From Endozoicomonas numazuensis (GTDB lineage: Bacteria > Pseudomonadota > Gammaproteobacteria > Pseudomonadales > Endozoicomonadaceae): DNA of 64,000 bases. The notes under the pieces were generated by a model. That model saw only the letters and a list, made by a program, of their open reading frames with translations, was not told the DNA's origin and made no database searches. This document shows, in pieces, positions 1-8,378 of this stretch. The stretch covers positions 1,615,778-1,679,777 of the forward strand of contig NZ_JOKH01000001.1 of the NCBI RefSeq assembly GCF_000722635.1, read 5' to 3'. Every line of letters begins with the position of its first letter. Positions within the stretch are counted from its first letter, which is position 1. The position numbers and the translations under genes were made by a program.

Positions 1-767
1 TCACTCGTCTGGCTCCTTATTTTGACCCCAATAGCGACATTGAAGAGTTTCAGGCCAAGAACTACCCCAAACTGTATCAGTTAGTTCAAAGGCACGCTCC
101 GACCCGGGACAAAGGTAAGTCCATCGTAGTTCATGAGCCTCTGGATCAGAGTGCTATGGCTCGAGCAGCCTGGTCTTATACACCCGGGGTGCGTAGAGTG
201 AGAAGGGCGCCTACCGTAGCGTATGATTCCCCTCAGGGATTGGGTAACTTCCTGCCGGTTGACAGTTCATTCGGTTTTAATGGTGCGACCGATAAATACG
301 ATTGGAAGCTGATCGGTAAGAAAGAGCTTTATATTCCTTACAATGCGTACAAGTTTGAAGATCCAACCCTTGAATTTAAGGACATGTTCCCTGCAAACCA
401 TCCAAACCCAGAGCATATGCGTTATGAATTGCACAGGGTATGGGTCGTAGAGGCCAACTTGAAAGACGGCGAGCGTAATGTCTTCAAGAAGCGCGTGCTT
501 CATGTTGAGGAAGATGGCTGGATTCCGGCTGTTGTGGATATGTACGACGGTCGTGACAACCTTTGGCGCGTAACCTTTGTAAACTCCATCAACCGTTATG
601 ATATGCCGGGTATTTCCAGACGTACCTCTATTTATCAGGATCTGATCTCAAGAGAGTATATGGCGGGTGAGGTTTATAACAGGAGTAAGAATAAGCCTAT
701 TAATACTGACATTAAAGATGTGAGTTATTTTACTCCGAGTACATTACGTAAATTAGGCGTTCGTTAA
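1..767 (+). CDS. DUF1329 domain protein, C-terminal part (cut by window start)
   Basis: The reading frame is open from base 3 to the TAA at 765-767, so the start lies outside the window. The visible 254 residues match, almost position by position, the C-terminal halves of the two other DUF1329 proteins here (1297-2673 and 4516-5892), including the AWSYTPGVRRVRRAPTV stretch and the ending LRKLGVR. An internal ATG at 156 is not a plausible start, because conserved sequence continues upstream of it. DUF1329 proteins are exported and are commonly encoded beside DUF1302 outer-membrane barrels; a LolB-like lipid-carrier role has been suggested but is unproven. A hairpin terminator follows at 774-812. 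Family assignment is secure; function is inference. Confidence 0.9.
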   Translation, partial: TRLAPYFDPNSDIEEFQAKNYPKLYQLVQRHAPTRDKGKSIVVHEPLDQSAMARAAWSYTPGVRRVRRAPTVAYDSPQGLGNFLPVDSSFGFNGATDKYDWKLIGKKELYIPYNAYKFEDPTLEFKDMFPANHPNPEHMRYELHRVWVVEANLKDGERNVFKKRVLHVEEDGWIPAVVDMYDGRDNLWRVTFVNSINRYDMPGISRRTSIYQDLISREYMAGEVYNRSKNKPINTDIKDVSYFTPSTLRKLGVR

Positions 768-773
768 TTATGG

Positions 774-812
774 ACAGGGTTGGGTTCAATCGAATTCAAC
801 CCTGTAGCTTTT
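774..812 (+). terminator. Rho-independent terminator after first DUF1329 gene
   Basis: A perfect 9-bp stem, ACAGGGTTG (774-782) with CAACCCTGT (797-805), is followed by AGCTTTTATT. It starts 6 bases after the stop codon of the upstream gene, which separates that gene from the next DUF1329 gene. Confidence 0.7.
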
Positions 813-1296
813 ATTCTGAGCGCTTTGTGTTAATGATAAATGGCCGAAAACGTCATTGAGGAGGTCGCTGCTAGAAGATAGTTTTTGATTAAAACCCTAT
901 GTGAAATGGAGTATGTAATTTAACTGTCTCTGTCTTAGAAATTGTACGTGAAAGCTGTTTTTGAGGGTGTTCGACAATTTCCAGTCATGCCACTCGAGAC
1001 TGATGAGAATAATAATAACAATAAAGAGCTGTGAGCGGGATGAGTGCTTTCTTCCAGCCATTAAGGCTGTCATCACCGTCACAGGTAATAAACGTACAAT
1101 CACGGAAGTTTTCCCGCCTCCTGAAGCTTTCAGGAACCAGTCTGAGCTACTGTTGCTCTGTACCGTGATCGTCTCTGCTTTACCGAATGCCGCAGTCGGA
1201 GAAAACCATCTGTCCTTATCCTCTTGTGCCTGAGAGGGAGGCGATGAGTTGCGGTTCAAGTGCCTTTAGCACCATGAAAAGCCAAGGAAAGAAAAA
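813..1296. other. Intergenic leader upstream of second DUF1329 gene
   Basis: About 480 bases without a convincing gene. Small open frames exist on both strands (961-1233 plus, 897-1259 minus) but lack a ribosome site and protein-like composition. On the minus strand, 1215-1290 resembles part of a glycine-riboswitch aptamer: CCTCTCAGGCA, then AAGGACAGA, preceded by GGTGCTAAAGGCAC. The other half is not visible and the orientation is opposite to the downstream gene. The segment probably holds the promoter and 5' leader of the gene at 1297. Confidence 0.4.
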
Positions 1297-2673
1297 ATGA
1301 TAATAAAAAAATCTCTTCTGGCCGGTAGTATTGTAGGAGCATTAATCACTGCAACGGGTCTATCTGCAAAAGTCACGCCTGAGGAAGCGGCCAAGCTGGG
1401 GAAAGAATTAACCCCGGTGGGTGCTATTCGGGCCGGTAATGCTGAAGGAACGATTCCTGCCTGGAATCCTGACTTTAAGCCGCCTGCGAATTATAAGGGC
1501 AGTGGATCGGAATATCCGGATCCTTATGCGGACGAAAAGCCTCTTTTTACCATTACAGCGGCGAATGTAGATAAACACAAAGACAAACTCTCTCCCGGGC
1601 AGGTCAAACTGTTTGAAACCTATCCGGAAACTTTCAAGATGCACATTTATCCGTCTCACAGGGACGGTAGCTATTCTGACTTTATTCAAAAAAATACCGT
1701 ACTGAATGCCACCCGGGCGACGCTTTCTGAAGGGGGGAATGGCGTTAAAAATGCATTTGGTGGTGCACCGTTCCCGATTCCAACCAATGGTGAGCAGGTA
1801 GCTTGGAATTTAAATCAGGGTGGTACCGCCTTCTTTGACGTGCTTACAACGAATACCGTTGTCGTGTACCGAGATGGTTCACATCTGGTTGGTAAGAGAA
1901 AGGTAACGACCCGGGCGCCTTATTTTGATCCCAGTAGCAGTATTGAGACATTTCAGGGCAGTAATTCTCCCCGTCTGTATCAGATAGTGGAGCGTTTTTT
2001 GCCTTCCCGGGATAAAGGGAAATCCATTCTGGTTCACGAGCCTGCTGATCAGTCGGTCAACCCGCGTTCTGCCTGGTCCTATACACCTGGAGTTCGTCGT
2101 GTAAGGCGTGCGCCTACGGTAGCCTATGATTCACCTCAGGGTTTGGGTAACTTTAACCCTGTAGACAGTTCATACGGCTTTAATGGTGCGACCGATAAAT
2201 ACGATTGGAAACTGTTGGGTAAAACAGAGCTTTATATCCCATACAACTCCTATAAGTTCGAGAATGCTGAAGAACCTATGGATCAGTTGCTCACAGCAGG
2301 CCATGCGAATCCTGATCTGATGCGCTATGAGCTGCATCGTGTCTGGAAGGTTGAGGCGACTTTGAAAGCTGACGAGCGTAATGTCTTCAAAACCCGAGTG
2401 CTGTATGTGGATGAGGACAGCTGGGTACCTTCTATCGTCGATCTTTACGATGGCCGTGATGTGCTGTGGCGTGTAACTATGCTGAACTCCATCAATATGT
2501 TTGATCTGCCTGGCGTTAAAAGACGAGCTTCTATGTACCACGATCTGCTGTCTCGTGAGTATCTGGTTGATACATTGAACAACTACATAGATTCTCAGCA
2601 ACCCATTAACACCAATGTAAAAGATGTGGCTTACTTTAAGCCAGGTACACTTCGCAAGCTTGGTGTTCGCTAA
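1297..2673 (+). CDS. DUF1329 domain-containing exported protein
   Basis: A 458-residue protein with a clear Sec signal peptide (about residues 1-24, KK followed by a hydrophobic run, cleavage near LSA/KVTP). The mature part begins with the family pattern TPEEAAKLGKELTPVGAIRAGN and ends LRKLGVR. ATG 1297 follows AAGGAAAG at good spacing. The two other DUF1329 proteins in the window are close paralogues; the first shares more of its exact wording. The product is probably periplasmic or outer-membrane associated and works with the DUF1302 barrel encoded next. A strong terminator at 2710-2729 closes this gene as its own transcription unit. The biochemical role of DUF1329 is not established. Confidence 0.92.
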   Translation: MIIKKSLLAGSIVGALITATGLSAKVTPEEAAKLGKELTPVGAIRAGNAEGTIPAWNPDFKPPANYKGSGSEYPDPYADEKPLFTITAANVDKHKDKLSPGQVKLFETYPETFKMHIYPSHRDGSYSDFIQKNTVLNATRATLSEGGNGVKNAFGGAPFPIPTNGEQVAWNLNQGGTAFFDVLTTNTVVVYRDGSHLVGKRKVTTRAPYFDPSSSIETFQGSNSPRLYQIVERFLPSRDKGKSILVHEPADQSVNPRSAWSYTPGVRRVRRAPTVAYDSPQGLGNFNPVDSSYGFNGATDKYDWKLLGKTELYIPYNSYKFENAEEPMDQLLTAGHANPDLMRYELHRVWKVEATLKADERNVFKTRVLYVDEDSWVPSIVDLYDGRDVLWRVTMLNSINMFDLPGVKRRASMYHDLLSREYLVDTLNNYIDSQQPINTNVKDVAYFKPGTLRKLGVR

Positions 2674-2709
2674 GCTTCAAAGCTAATAATAGTTAGCAGT
2701 TTACAAAAA

Positions 2710-2729
2710 GGGCGCCCGGCGCCCTTTTT
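2710..2729 (+). terminator. Rho-independent terminator
   Basis: Stem GGGCGC/GCGCCC with a CCG loop, preceded by five A and followed by five T, lying 36 bases after the DUF1329 stop codon. The flanking A5/T5 would extend the stem and let it work in both directions. Confidence 0.85.
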
Positions 2730-2940
2730 GTGCGCTATGTCAAAAAGTGTTCTGGCGTTTTGGCCGATTTTGTCATTGTTTGCATATGGGATAGTGAGTA
2801 TTTTTCAGCGTGTCAGAATAATAAAAAACTATTCGCCGTTGACGTTGGTTGTAATGCTGTTCTAAAGAGCGGTTGTTGCAGGGGGGAAACAAGCAGATTT
2901 GTTTGTACCCACCGACAGGCTTACGCTCAAGGATGTTGTA

Positions 2941-4476
2941 ATGAAGTATAAAATAAAAAAAACGTACGCTACTGAAAATCCACACCTTGCCGGTTCTATC
3001 GGTGTGCGAAAGTCTCTGTTAACGATTGCCGTCGCCTCTGCTGTTTCTTCCATGTCCCTGAATGCTCACGCCCTCTCTTATGAGTTTGGCGAAGTACTCG
3101 TGGATTGGGATAATACGCTGACCTATTCCGCTGCCTGGAGGGCTGAAAGCCCTGATAAGGATGCGGGTACCAATACCGGTAACCTGAACTTTGATAAAGA
3201 TGCCATGATTACTAACAGGGCATCGATTCTGTCAGAGGTCAGTGTTCAGTATCGTGATTATGGTGCATTCATCCGAGGTAGTGCTTTCTACGACGATGCG
3301 TATTTCGGCGAAACAGATAACGATGCGCTGGGAAATCCAGGGTTCAGTGACAAAACTCAGGATGCTCATGCAAAGGATGCCCGACTGCTGGATGCGTTCG
3401 TTTACGGTAACTTTGATGTTCTGGATAGAAATCTGAATGTTCGTGTGGGTCGTCAGGTTGTTAGCTGGGGAGAGAGTTTGTTTATCTCCGGTATTAGTAG
3501 CTCGATGAGCCCGGCAGATGGCACTAAGTCCAATATTCCGGGAGTCGAAGTTAAAGATATTTTGCTCCCGGTTGGACAGGTTTTTGCCCAGATTGATCTG
3601 ACTGACAACCTTGCTCTGGCTGCGTATTCTCAATGGGAATGGTCCAAGACCGAATTGAATGAAGCAGGAAGTTATTTCAGCACGAATGATTTGCTGGACG
3701 AAGCAGGCAAAGATTTATCTCCCCTGAGAAGAAAGCAGGATAATGATCCAGGCGACAGTGGTCAGTGGGGGGTTGCATTAAACTACTATGCCGAAAATGT
3801 CGGAAGTGGTACTGAATTTGGTGTCTACTATCTGAATTACCATGATAAAGCCCCTGCGCTGGTGATGACGGATTTTGTATTTAACCCACGAGCAGATTCT
3901 GTTGTTCCTACTGCTTACTATCTGGATTATCTGGAGAATGTGAAACTTATCGGAGCTAGTGCCGGTACCCTGATTGGTGAAACCAATGTAGGTGCAGAAG
4001 TTGCCTATCGAAAAGGTGCTGTTGCTCTGAATACAAACAACCTGGATGAAAGAGATGACACAATCCAGGCACAGGTTTCATTCACACATTCTTTTGGTGT
4101 TACACCTTTTTCCGATGATTTTATTCTCAGTGGTGAAGCTGGCTATAACAGACTGGTGGGTGCAAAGGTCAAGCCAGGTGAAGAATCAGAAGGGGCTGGC
4201 GTAGCCGCTCTGATGACCCTGAGTTACAACAGCGTTCTGCCTGGTGTTGATATGGAAGTTCCAATCAGCTTCCGCCATAACATTAAAGGTCATTCAAAAG
4301 CTGGTAACTTTACGTCGACCGGTAACAATTCGGATCGTGCCAGTGTAGGTGCCAAGTTTATATACCAGGGTGGTCTGGAGTTTGCCTTCAACTACTCTGC
4401 TTTCTTCGGTGATTATGAAGATAATGCGATCACTGATCGTGACTACGTCTCGTTCAATGCCAAATATAGCTTTTAA
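2941..4476 (+). CDS. DUF1302 family outer-membrane beta-barrel protein
   Basis: A 511-residue protein. I start it at ATG 2941, which has AAGGA at 2929-2933; an upstream in-frame ATG at 2899 adds 14 residues that do not look like part of a signal peptide. A long signal sequence ends near residue 44 (NAHA/LSYEFG). The mature part alternates short polar and aromatic strands and ends in NAKYSF, a C-terminal Phe typical of proteins inserted by the BAM complex. Motifs such as GRQVVSWGES fit DUF1302. DUF1302 genes regularly travel with DUF1329 genes, as here on both sides, and are thought to form outer-membrane channels for hydrophobic compounds; no substrate has been shown. The next DUF1329 gene starts 39 bases downstream, so the two are probably co-transcribed. 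Confidence 0.88.
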   Translation: MKYKIKKTYATENPHLAGSIGVRKSLLTIAVASAVSSMSLNAHALSYEFGEVLVDWDNTLTYSAAWRAESPDKDAGTNTGNLNFDKDAMITNRASILSEVSVQYRDYGAFIRGSAFYDDAYFGETDNDALGNPGFSDKTQDAHAKDARLLDAFVYGNFDVLDRNLNVRVGRQVVSWGESLFISGISSSMSPADGTKSNIPGVEVKDILLPVGQVFAQIDLTDNLALAAYSQWEWSKTELNEAGSYFSTNDLLDEAGKDLSPLRRKQDNDPGDSGQWGVALNYYAENVGSGTEFGVYYLNYHDKAPALVMTDFVFNPRADSVVPTAYYLDYLENVKLIGASAGTLIGETNVGAEVAYRKGAVALNTNNLDERDDTIQAQVSFTHSFGVTPFSDDFILSGEAGYNRLVGAKVKPGEESEGAGVAALMTLSYNSVLPGVDMEVPISFRHNIKGHSKAGNFTSTGNNSDRASVGAKFIYQGGLEFAFNYSAFFGDYEDNAITDRDYVSFNAKYSF

Positions 4477-4515
4477 GAGCACAGCTTCTGAGCCAGTCGT
4501 TAAGGAAAGGTAATT

Positions 4516-5892
4516 ATGATAAGAACAAAATCCCTTCTCACTGTCGGTCTTACCAGTCTGGCCTTACTGGCCTCGACTGCCCAGGCCAAGGTTTCTCCTG
4601 AAGAAGCCGCCAAGCTGGGTAAAACGCTCACCCCTATGGGGGCTGAGATGGCAGGTAACAAAGAAGGCACTATTCCAGCCTGGAATCCTGATTTCAAAAT
4701 TCCTGAAGGCTATCAGGGGCCCGGTACACGCTACGTCGACCCTTATGCTGACGATAAGGTACTGTTTACTATTACGGCTGAAAACGCGAATCAGTATAAG
4801 GATAAACTGGCTCCGGGTATGATTGAGCTGTTCAAGCTGTACCCCGAAACCTTCAAGATGAATATCTATCCTTCTCACCGTGATGGGCGATTCTCAGAGT
4901 TTGCTGAGAATAATGTCATTGCCAATGCCACTCGCGCCGAAGTGGTCGATGGTGGAGATGGTGTCATCAATGCTTTTGGTGGACCTCCTTTCCCGATCCC
5001 CCAGAGCGGCGTTGAAGCGATCTGGAATATGCTGCTGAAGAGTGGTTCGCACTACTGGCAGGCAACCGCTACCGATGTTCTGGTGTATCGTAATGGTTCG
5101 CAGCAATCCGGTAGGCAGACAGTCACTCGTCTGGCACCTTACTACGACCCTGAGATGACCCTGAATGCCTTCCAGGAGCAGAGGTTACCTCGTTTGTATC
5201 AGACGGTTCAGACTCTGGCCCCTACTCGTGAAAAAGGTAAGGCTGTTCTGGCTTACGAATACATTAATCCAAAAGATCAGCCTCGTGCAGCATGGTCTTA
5301 TACACCGGGAGTTCGTCGTGTACGTCGTGCGCCAACTGTCTCCTATGATACTCCACAGGGGCTCGGCAAGCTGAGAACGACTGATGGTTCATACGGTTAC
5401 AATGGTTCTCCAGACAAGTACAACTGGAAGCTGGTTGGCAAAAAGGAAATGTATGTTCCTTACAACAACTACAAGTTTGAAAACAAGGATGTAGATTTCA
5501 AAGAGCTTCTGCCTCAAGGCCATGCTAATCCTGACTACATGCGTTATGAACTGCACCGTGTCTGGGTGGTTCGTGCCGAGCTGAAGGAAGGTGAGCGTCA
5601 TGTGTACAAAACACGTGAGTTCTTCCTGGACGAAGACAGCTGGATGGTCATGCAAGTAGACCAGTACGATAACCGTGACGTACTGTGGCGTACTACGCTG
5701 GTCAATACTATCAACATGTATGATATGCCAGGTATCGAGCGTCGCTCAGTGCTTTACTATGACCTGGTGTCCCGGGAGTATCTGGCTGCTGACCTGTTCA
5801 ATAAAGAACCTGTTCAGCCCATCGTAAACCAGGATCCAAAACAGATTTCGTACTTCACCCCGTCTAACTTGCGTAAGATTGGCGTACGTTAA
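4516..5892 (+). CDS. DUF1329 domain-containing exported protein
   Basis: A 458-residue protein, the third DUF1329 paralogue in the first 6 kb and exactly as long as the second. The signal peptide covers about residues 1-24 (cleavage near AQA/KVSPEEA). ATG 4516 follows AAGGAAAGG. The conserved blocks TIPAWNPDFK, AWSYTPGVRRVRRAPTV and the ending LRKIGVR are all present. It follows the DUF1302 gene by 39 bases with no terminator between, so the pair probably forms an operon ended by the hairpin at 5907-5947. It presumably handles a lipid or hydrophobic ligand between barrel and inner membrane, which is inference from gene neighbourhoods. Confidence 0.92.
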   Translation: MIRTKSLLTVGLTSLALLASTAQAKVSPEEAAKLGKTLTPMGAEMAGNKEGTIPAWNPDFKIPEGYQGPGTRYVDPYADDKVLFTITAENANQYKDKLAPGMIELFKLYPETFKMNIYPSHRDGRFSEFAENNVIANATRAEVVDGGDGVINAFGGPPFPIPQSGVEAIWNMLLKSGSHYWQATATDVLVYRNGSQQSGRQTVTRLAPYYDPEMTLNAFQEQRLPRLYQTVQTLAPTREKGKAVLAYEYINPKDQPRAAWSYTPGVRRVRRAPTVSYDTPQGLGKLRTTDGSYGYNGSPDKYNWKLVGKKEMYVPYNNYKFENKDVDFKELLPQGHANPDYMRYELHRVWVVRAELKEGERHVYKTREFFLDEDSWMVMQVDQYDNRDVLWRTTLVNTINMYDMPGIERRSVLYYDLVSREYLAADLFNKEPVQPIVNQDPKQISYFTPSNLRKIGVR

Positions 5893-5906
5893 TGTTTTAA
5901 CTGCGT

Positions 5907-5947
5907 AAAAAAACGGCGTATCTGGAAGCAGGTACGCCGTTTTTTTA
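5907..5947 (+). terminator. Bidirectional Rho-independent terminator
   Basis: The stem AAAAAACGGCGTA pairs with TACGCCGTTTTTT across a 12-base loop. A-tract and T-tract lie on opposite sides, so it can serve the DUF1329 gene on the plus strand and the convergent minus-strand gene ending at 5951. Confidence 0.85.
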
Positions 5948-5950
5948 TGC

Positions 5951-6613
5951 TTAGTTATTTTTGGCTACAGCCGCAGCAGGTGCCAGTTTAGGAAGAATGT
6001 AGTTCTGTACTTGCTGAATACCTTCAGGGCTGAACCACTGAAGGACCCAGAGAGTGCTAAAAATGGTGTAGTAGAGAGCAGGTTTGACGAGATAACTCCA
6101 GAAACGGGTGTAAACAGGTTGCAGTAACCATTTATGTCCAAATTGTAGTCCCGAAATCACAAAAGCTTTTGTAGCACCAAAATGGGAATCTAAAGCCATT
6201 GCCAGGAGTCCGGTTCCTACTGCCAAGGTAACTGAAATGGCTGCAGGTGCCAGAGAAGTACCAAAGAAAGCTAACCCTGCGGCACTGAGCGCCAGAGTCC
6301 AAACAAGTACCTGTGCTGCTTTCATTTTTGAGGAAGCGCCTCTCAAGTCTTCTTCTATTGGAGATATATAGACATCGCGTCCGAGCTTCTCGCTGCCAGT
6401 GTAGCCTGCTTGAGTCAGTCCGCCGGCTTTAGCCGCTGTTTCCATACTCTGGAGCTTGATAGCTACTTTTTTCACAATATTGGTGTCACTGAGATCAGGT
6501 ATTTCACCCGACTGGTCAGCCTGCTTGGCAAGATCCGCTGTAGATTGGCACTTGGCGTTTTCAATGTAGTGCTGTTCGCAGGGCTTGTGATGCAAGCTCT
6601 GGCGTTGAAACAC
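5951..6613 (-). CDS. Unrecognised membrane protein, C-terminal part of a frameshifted gene
   Basis: A 220-codon frame whose only nearby start is a GTG at 6613 without a ribosome site. In this frame a TGA lies just upstream (near 6627). The sequence reads as the continuation of the exported protein beginning at 6806: it carries further Cys residues (PCEQHY, AKCQ), then a soluble part and two or three hydrophobic segments (about residues 95-145 and 180-195). The two frames overlap from about 6561 to 6625, so one small indel in that interval would join them into a protein of about 285 residues. I see no slippery heptamer. I do not recognise the family. It may be a recent pseudogene or a sequencing error. 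Confidence 0.55.
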   Translation of the reverse strand: MFQRQSLHHKPCEQHYIENAKCQSTADLAKQADQSGEIPDLSDTNIVKKVAIKLQSMETAAKAGGLTQAGYTGSEKLGRDVYISPIEEDLRGASSKMKAAQVLVWTLALSAAGLAFFGTSLAPAAISVTLAVGTGLLAMALDSHFGATKAFVISGLQFGHKWLLQPVYTRFWSYLVKPALYYTIFSTLWVLQWFSPEGIQQVQNYILPKLAPAAAVAKNN

Positions 6614-6806
6614 CTTCCATGTTCAGAAAGCTGACCACATAGTATTTCCCCGTGTTTATGTCCTGACAGGAATAGCTTGTCGTTACCAGAGAGGCCGCCT
6701 GTGCGATCGTAGGCTGGTCCGTTGCATCGGAGTTGTCAGAAAGTGCGACTTGGGTAAATCCGGCGGTCAGAAAAATCAGAAAAAAGAATCTTGAAAGGTG
6801 TTTCAT
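6561..6806 (-). CDS. Exported protein, N-terminal part of the same frameshifted gene
   Basis: ATG 6806 is preceded by GGAGG at about 6-base spacing, the best ribosome site here; the longer open frame up to 6947 has none. The first 23 residues (MKHLSRFFFLIFLTAGFTQ and on) form a clear signal peptide. The frame stops after 81 codons, in an interval where the -1/+2 frame (5951-6613) continues with similar composition. It is best read as the front of one gene of about 285 codons interrupted by a frameshift. Divergent to the acyl-CoA dehydrogenase gene. Function unknown. Confidence 0.5.
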   Translation of the reverse strand: MKHLSRFFFLIFLTAGFTQVALSDNSDATDQPTIAQAASLVTTSYSCQDINTGKYYVVSFLNMEGVSTPELASQALRTALH

Positions 6807-7055
6807 TGGAGCCTCCGGTAAGGAGAAAGAAGAGACAAACCAGTCAGGAATAGAGATTAAGGAAGAAAAGTTGTTTTCTTGAAAAACTGTTCCAGAAATT
6901 AGCACAAATTCATCTGTTTGTAGAATTTGTGAGTTCGTCTTGTCCACTTTTGCTATTGAGGGGATTACAGGCTGAGGTGTAGTTTTGCTACTGTGAAAAA
7001 AAGAATAAACCGGCTCCAGCCATAGGCGCTATTAAGCCTGGTGAAGGACACGATC

Positions 7056-8225
7056 ATGTATATAGAAAACACTGCTGAACAGAAAGAGCTTCGCCGCGAA
7101 CTGCGAGAGTATTTCTCCAAACTGATCACGCCTGAGGTTAAGGAAGCCTGTCACGGGAATGAGAGCGGAGATACGTATATGAGCGTTATCCGCCAGATGG
7201 GTGAAGACGGGTGGCTGGCTCTTGGCTGGCCTAAAGAATACGGTGGCCAGGGTCGCTCAACCAGTGAACAGCTGATCTTCTTTGAAGAAGCTGAACTGGC
7301 TGGTGCTCCGATTCCTTTCGTGACTCTGAACACGGTAGGTCCGGCACTGATGGACCATGGCTCTGAAGAACACAAGAAAGAGTTCTTACCAAAAATTGCC
7401 AAGGGAGAGGTGCATTTTGCCATTGGTTACACTGAGCCCGGTGCCGGTACTGACCTGGCTTCCCTGAATACCAGTGCTATCAAGGATGGTGATGATTACA
7501 TCATCAATGGTACAAAGGTCTTCACCAGTAGTGCAGAAGGTGCAGACTACATCTGGCTGGCAGCCAGAACCGATAAAGAGTCCAAGCACGGTGGCATTAC
7601 CTTGTTCATGGTGGACACTAAGCTACCTGGTTTTTCGGTCGCTCCTATTTACACCATGGGTGATGTTCGTACAAACATGACCTACTACCAGGATGTCCGT
7701 GTACCTGCTTCCATGATTGTGGGTGAACTGAATGGCGGCTGGAAGCTGATCACCTCTCAGTTGAACCATGAGCGTGTAGGTTTGGCAGCTATCGGTATCA
7801 ACGCTATCGGTAACTATCAGAAAGTGTTGGATTGGGCTCGTGAAGAACAACCTAATGGGCAGCGTGTGATTGATGAGCCCTGGGTACAAAGCGCACTGGC
7901 AGAAGCCTACACCCTGCTGGAAGCCATGAAGGTAAAAAATGCCCGCATGGCCTGGGAGCTGGAAAGAAATGAACTGAATCCTGCTTTTGCGTCCGGTATT
8001 AAGGTATACAGTACTGAATGTGTGATTCAGGTGTACCGTCTGTTGCTGGATGTTGTTGGTCCTGCAGGATTGGTGAAGCGGAACAGTTCGGCTGCCATGA
8101 TTCAGGGTGAGCTGGAAGAAGAGTACCGTAAGTGTCAGATCAACACCTTTGGTGGAGGTGTCAACGAGGTTCAGCGTGAACTGGTTGCCATGTTTGGTCT
8201 GGGTATGAGAAGAGCTGCCCGATGA
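7056..8225 (+). CDS. Acyl-CoA dehydrogenase family protein
   Basis: A 389-residue flavoprotein of usual family length, which introduces a 2,3-double bond into an acyl-CoA and passes electrons to ETF. ATG 7056 has AAGGA at 7044-7048; the in-frame GTG at 7041 would include that site and is rejected. Order of domains: N-terminal helical domain (1-120), the FAD-site motif YTEPGAGTDLASL at about 125-137, a middle beta domain, and a C-terminal helical domain ending with the GGGVNEVQRELVA stretch. The substrate cannot be read from the sequence; DUF1302/DUF1329 loci often include such genes, so a lipid or sterol-like acyl-CoA is possible. An AraC-type regulator gene is convergent downstream. Confidence 0.92.
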   Translation: MYIENTAEQKELRRELREYFSKLITPEVKEACHGNESGDTYMSVIRQMGEDGWLALGWPKEYGGQGRSTSEQLIFFEEAELAGAPIPFVTLNTVGPALMDHGSEEHKKEFLPKIAKGEVHFAIGYTEPGAGTDLASLNTSAIKDGDDYIINGTKVFTSSAEGADYIWLAARTDKESKHGGITLFMVDTKLPGFSVAPIYTMGDVRTNMTYYQDVRVPASMIVGELNGGWKLITSQLNHERVGLAAIGINAIGNYQKVLDWAREEQPNGQRVIDEPWVQSALAEAYTLLEAMKVKNARMAWELERNELNPAFASGIKVYSTECVIQVYRLLLDVVGPAGLVKRNSSAAMIQGELEEEYRKCQINTFGGGVNEVQRELVAMFGLGMRRAAR

Positions 8226-8231
8226 TGTCTG

Positions 8232-8259
8232 GGAGCATCTGTTGTCATGCAGATGCTCC
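8232..8259 (+). terminator. Hairpin after acyl-CoA dehydrogenase gene
   Basis: A perfect 10-bp stem, GGAGCATCTG with CAGATGCTCC, begins 7 bases after the stop codon. The following T-rich stretch (CACCTTGTTTCTTTT) is interrupted, so this is a probable rather than certain terminator. Confidence 0.5.
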
Positions 8260-8378
8260 ATCACCTTGTTTCTTTTCCGTTCTAAAATCCGTTAAGGATT
8301 TGTCTCGAAATAAATTCCCGATTAAAACATAAGCTCAGCCCGAACGGGGTTTGGGCAATTAAGGAATTTATTTCCGGG

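Noticed and set aside
897-1259. Minus-strand open frame of 120 codons upstream of the second DUF1329 gene
   Set aside because: No ribosome site, composition unlike a real protein, and it overlaps a probable leader region.
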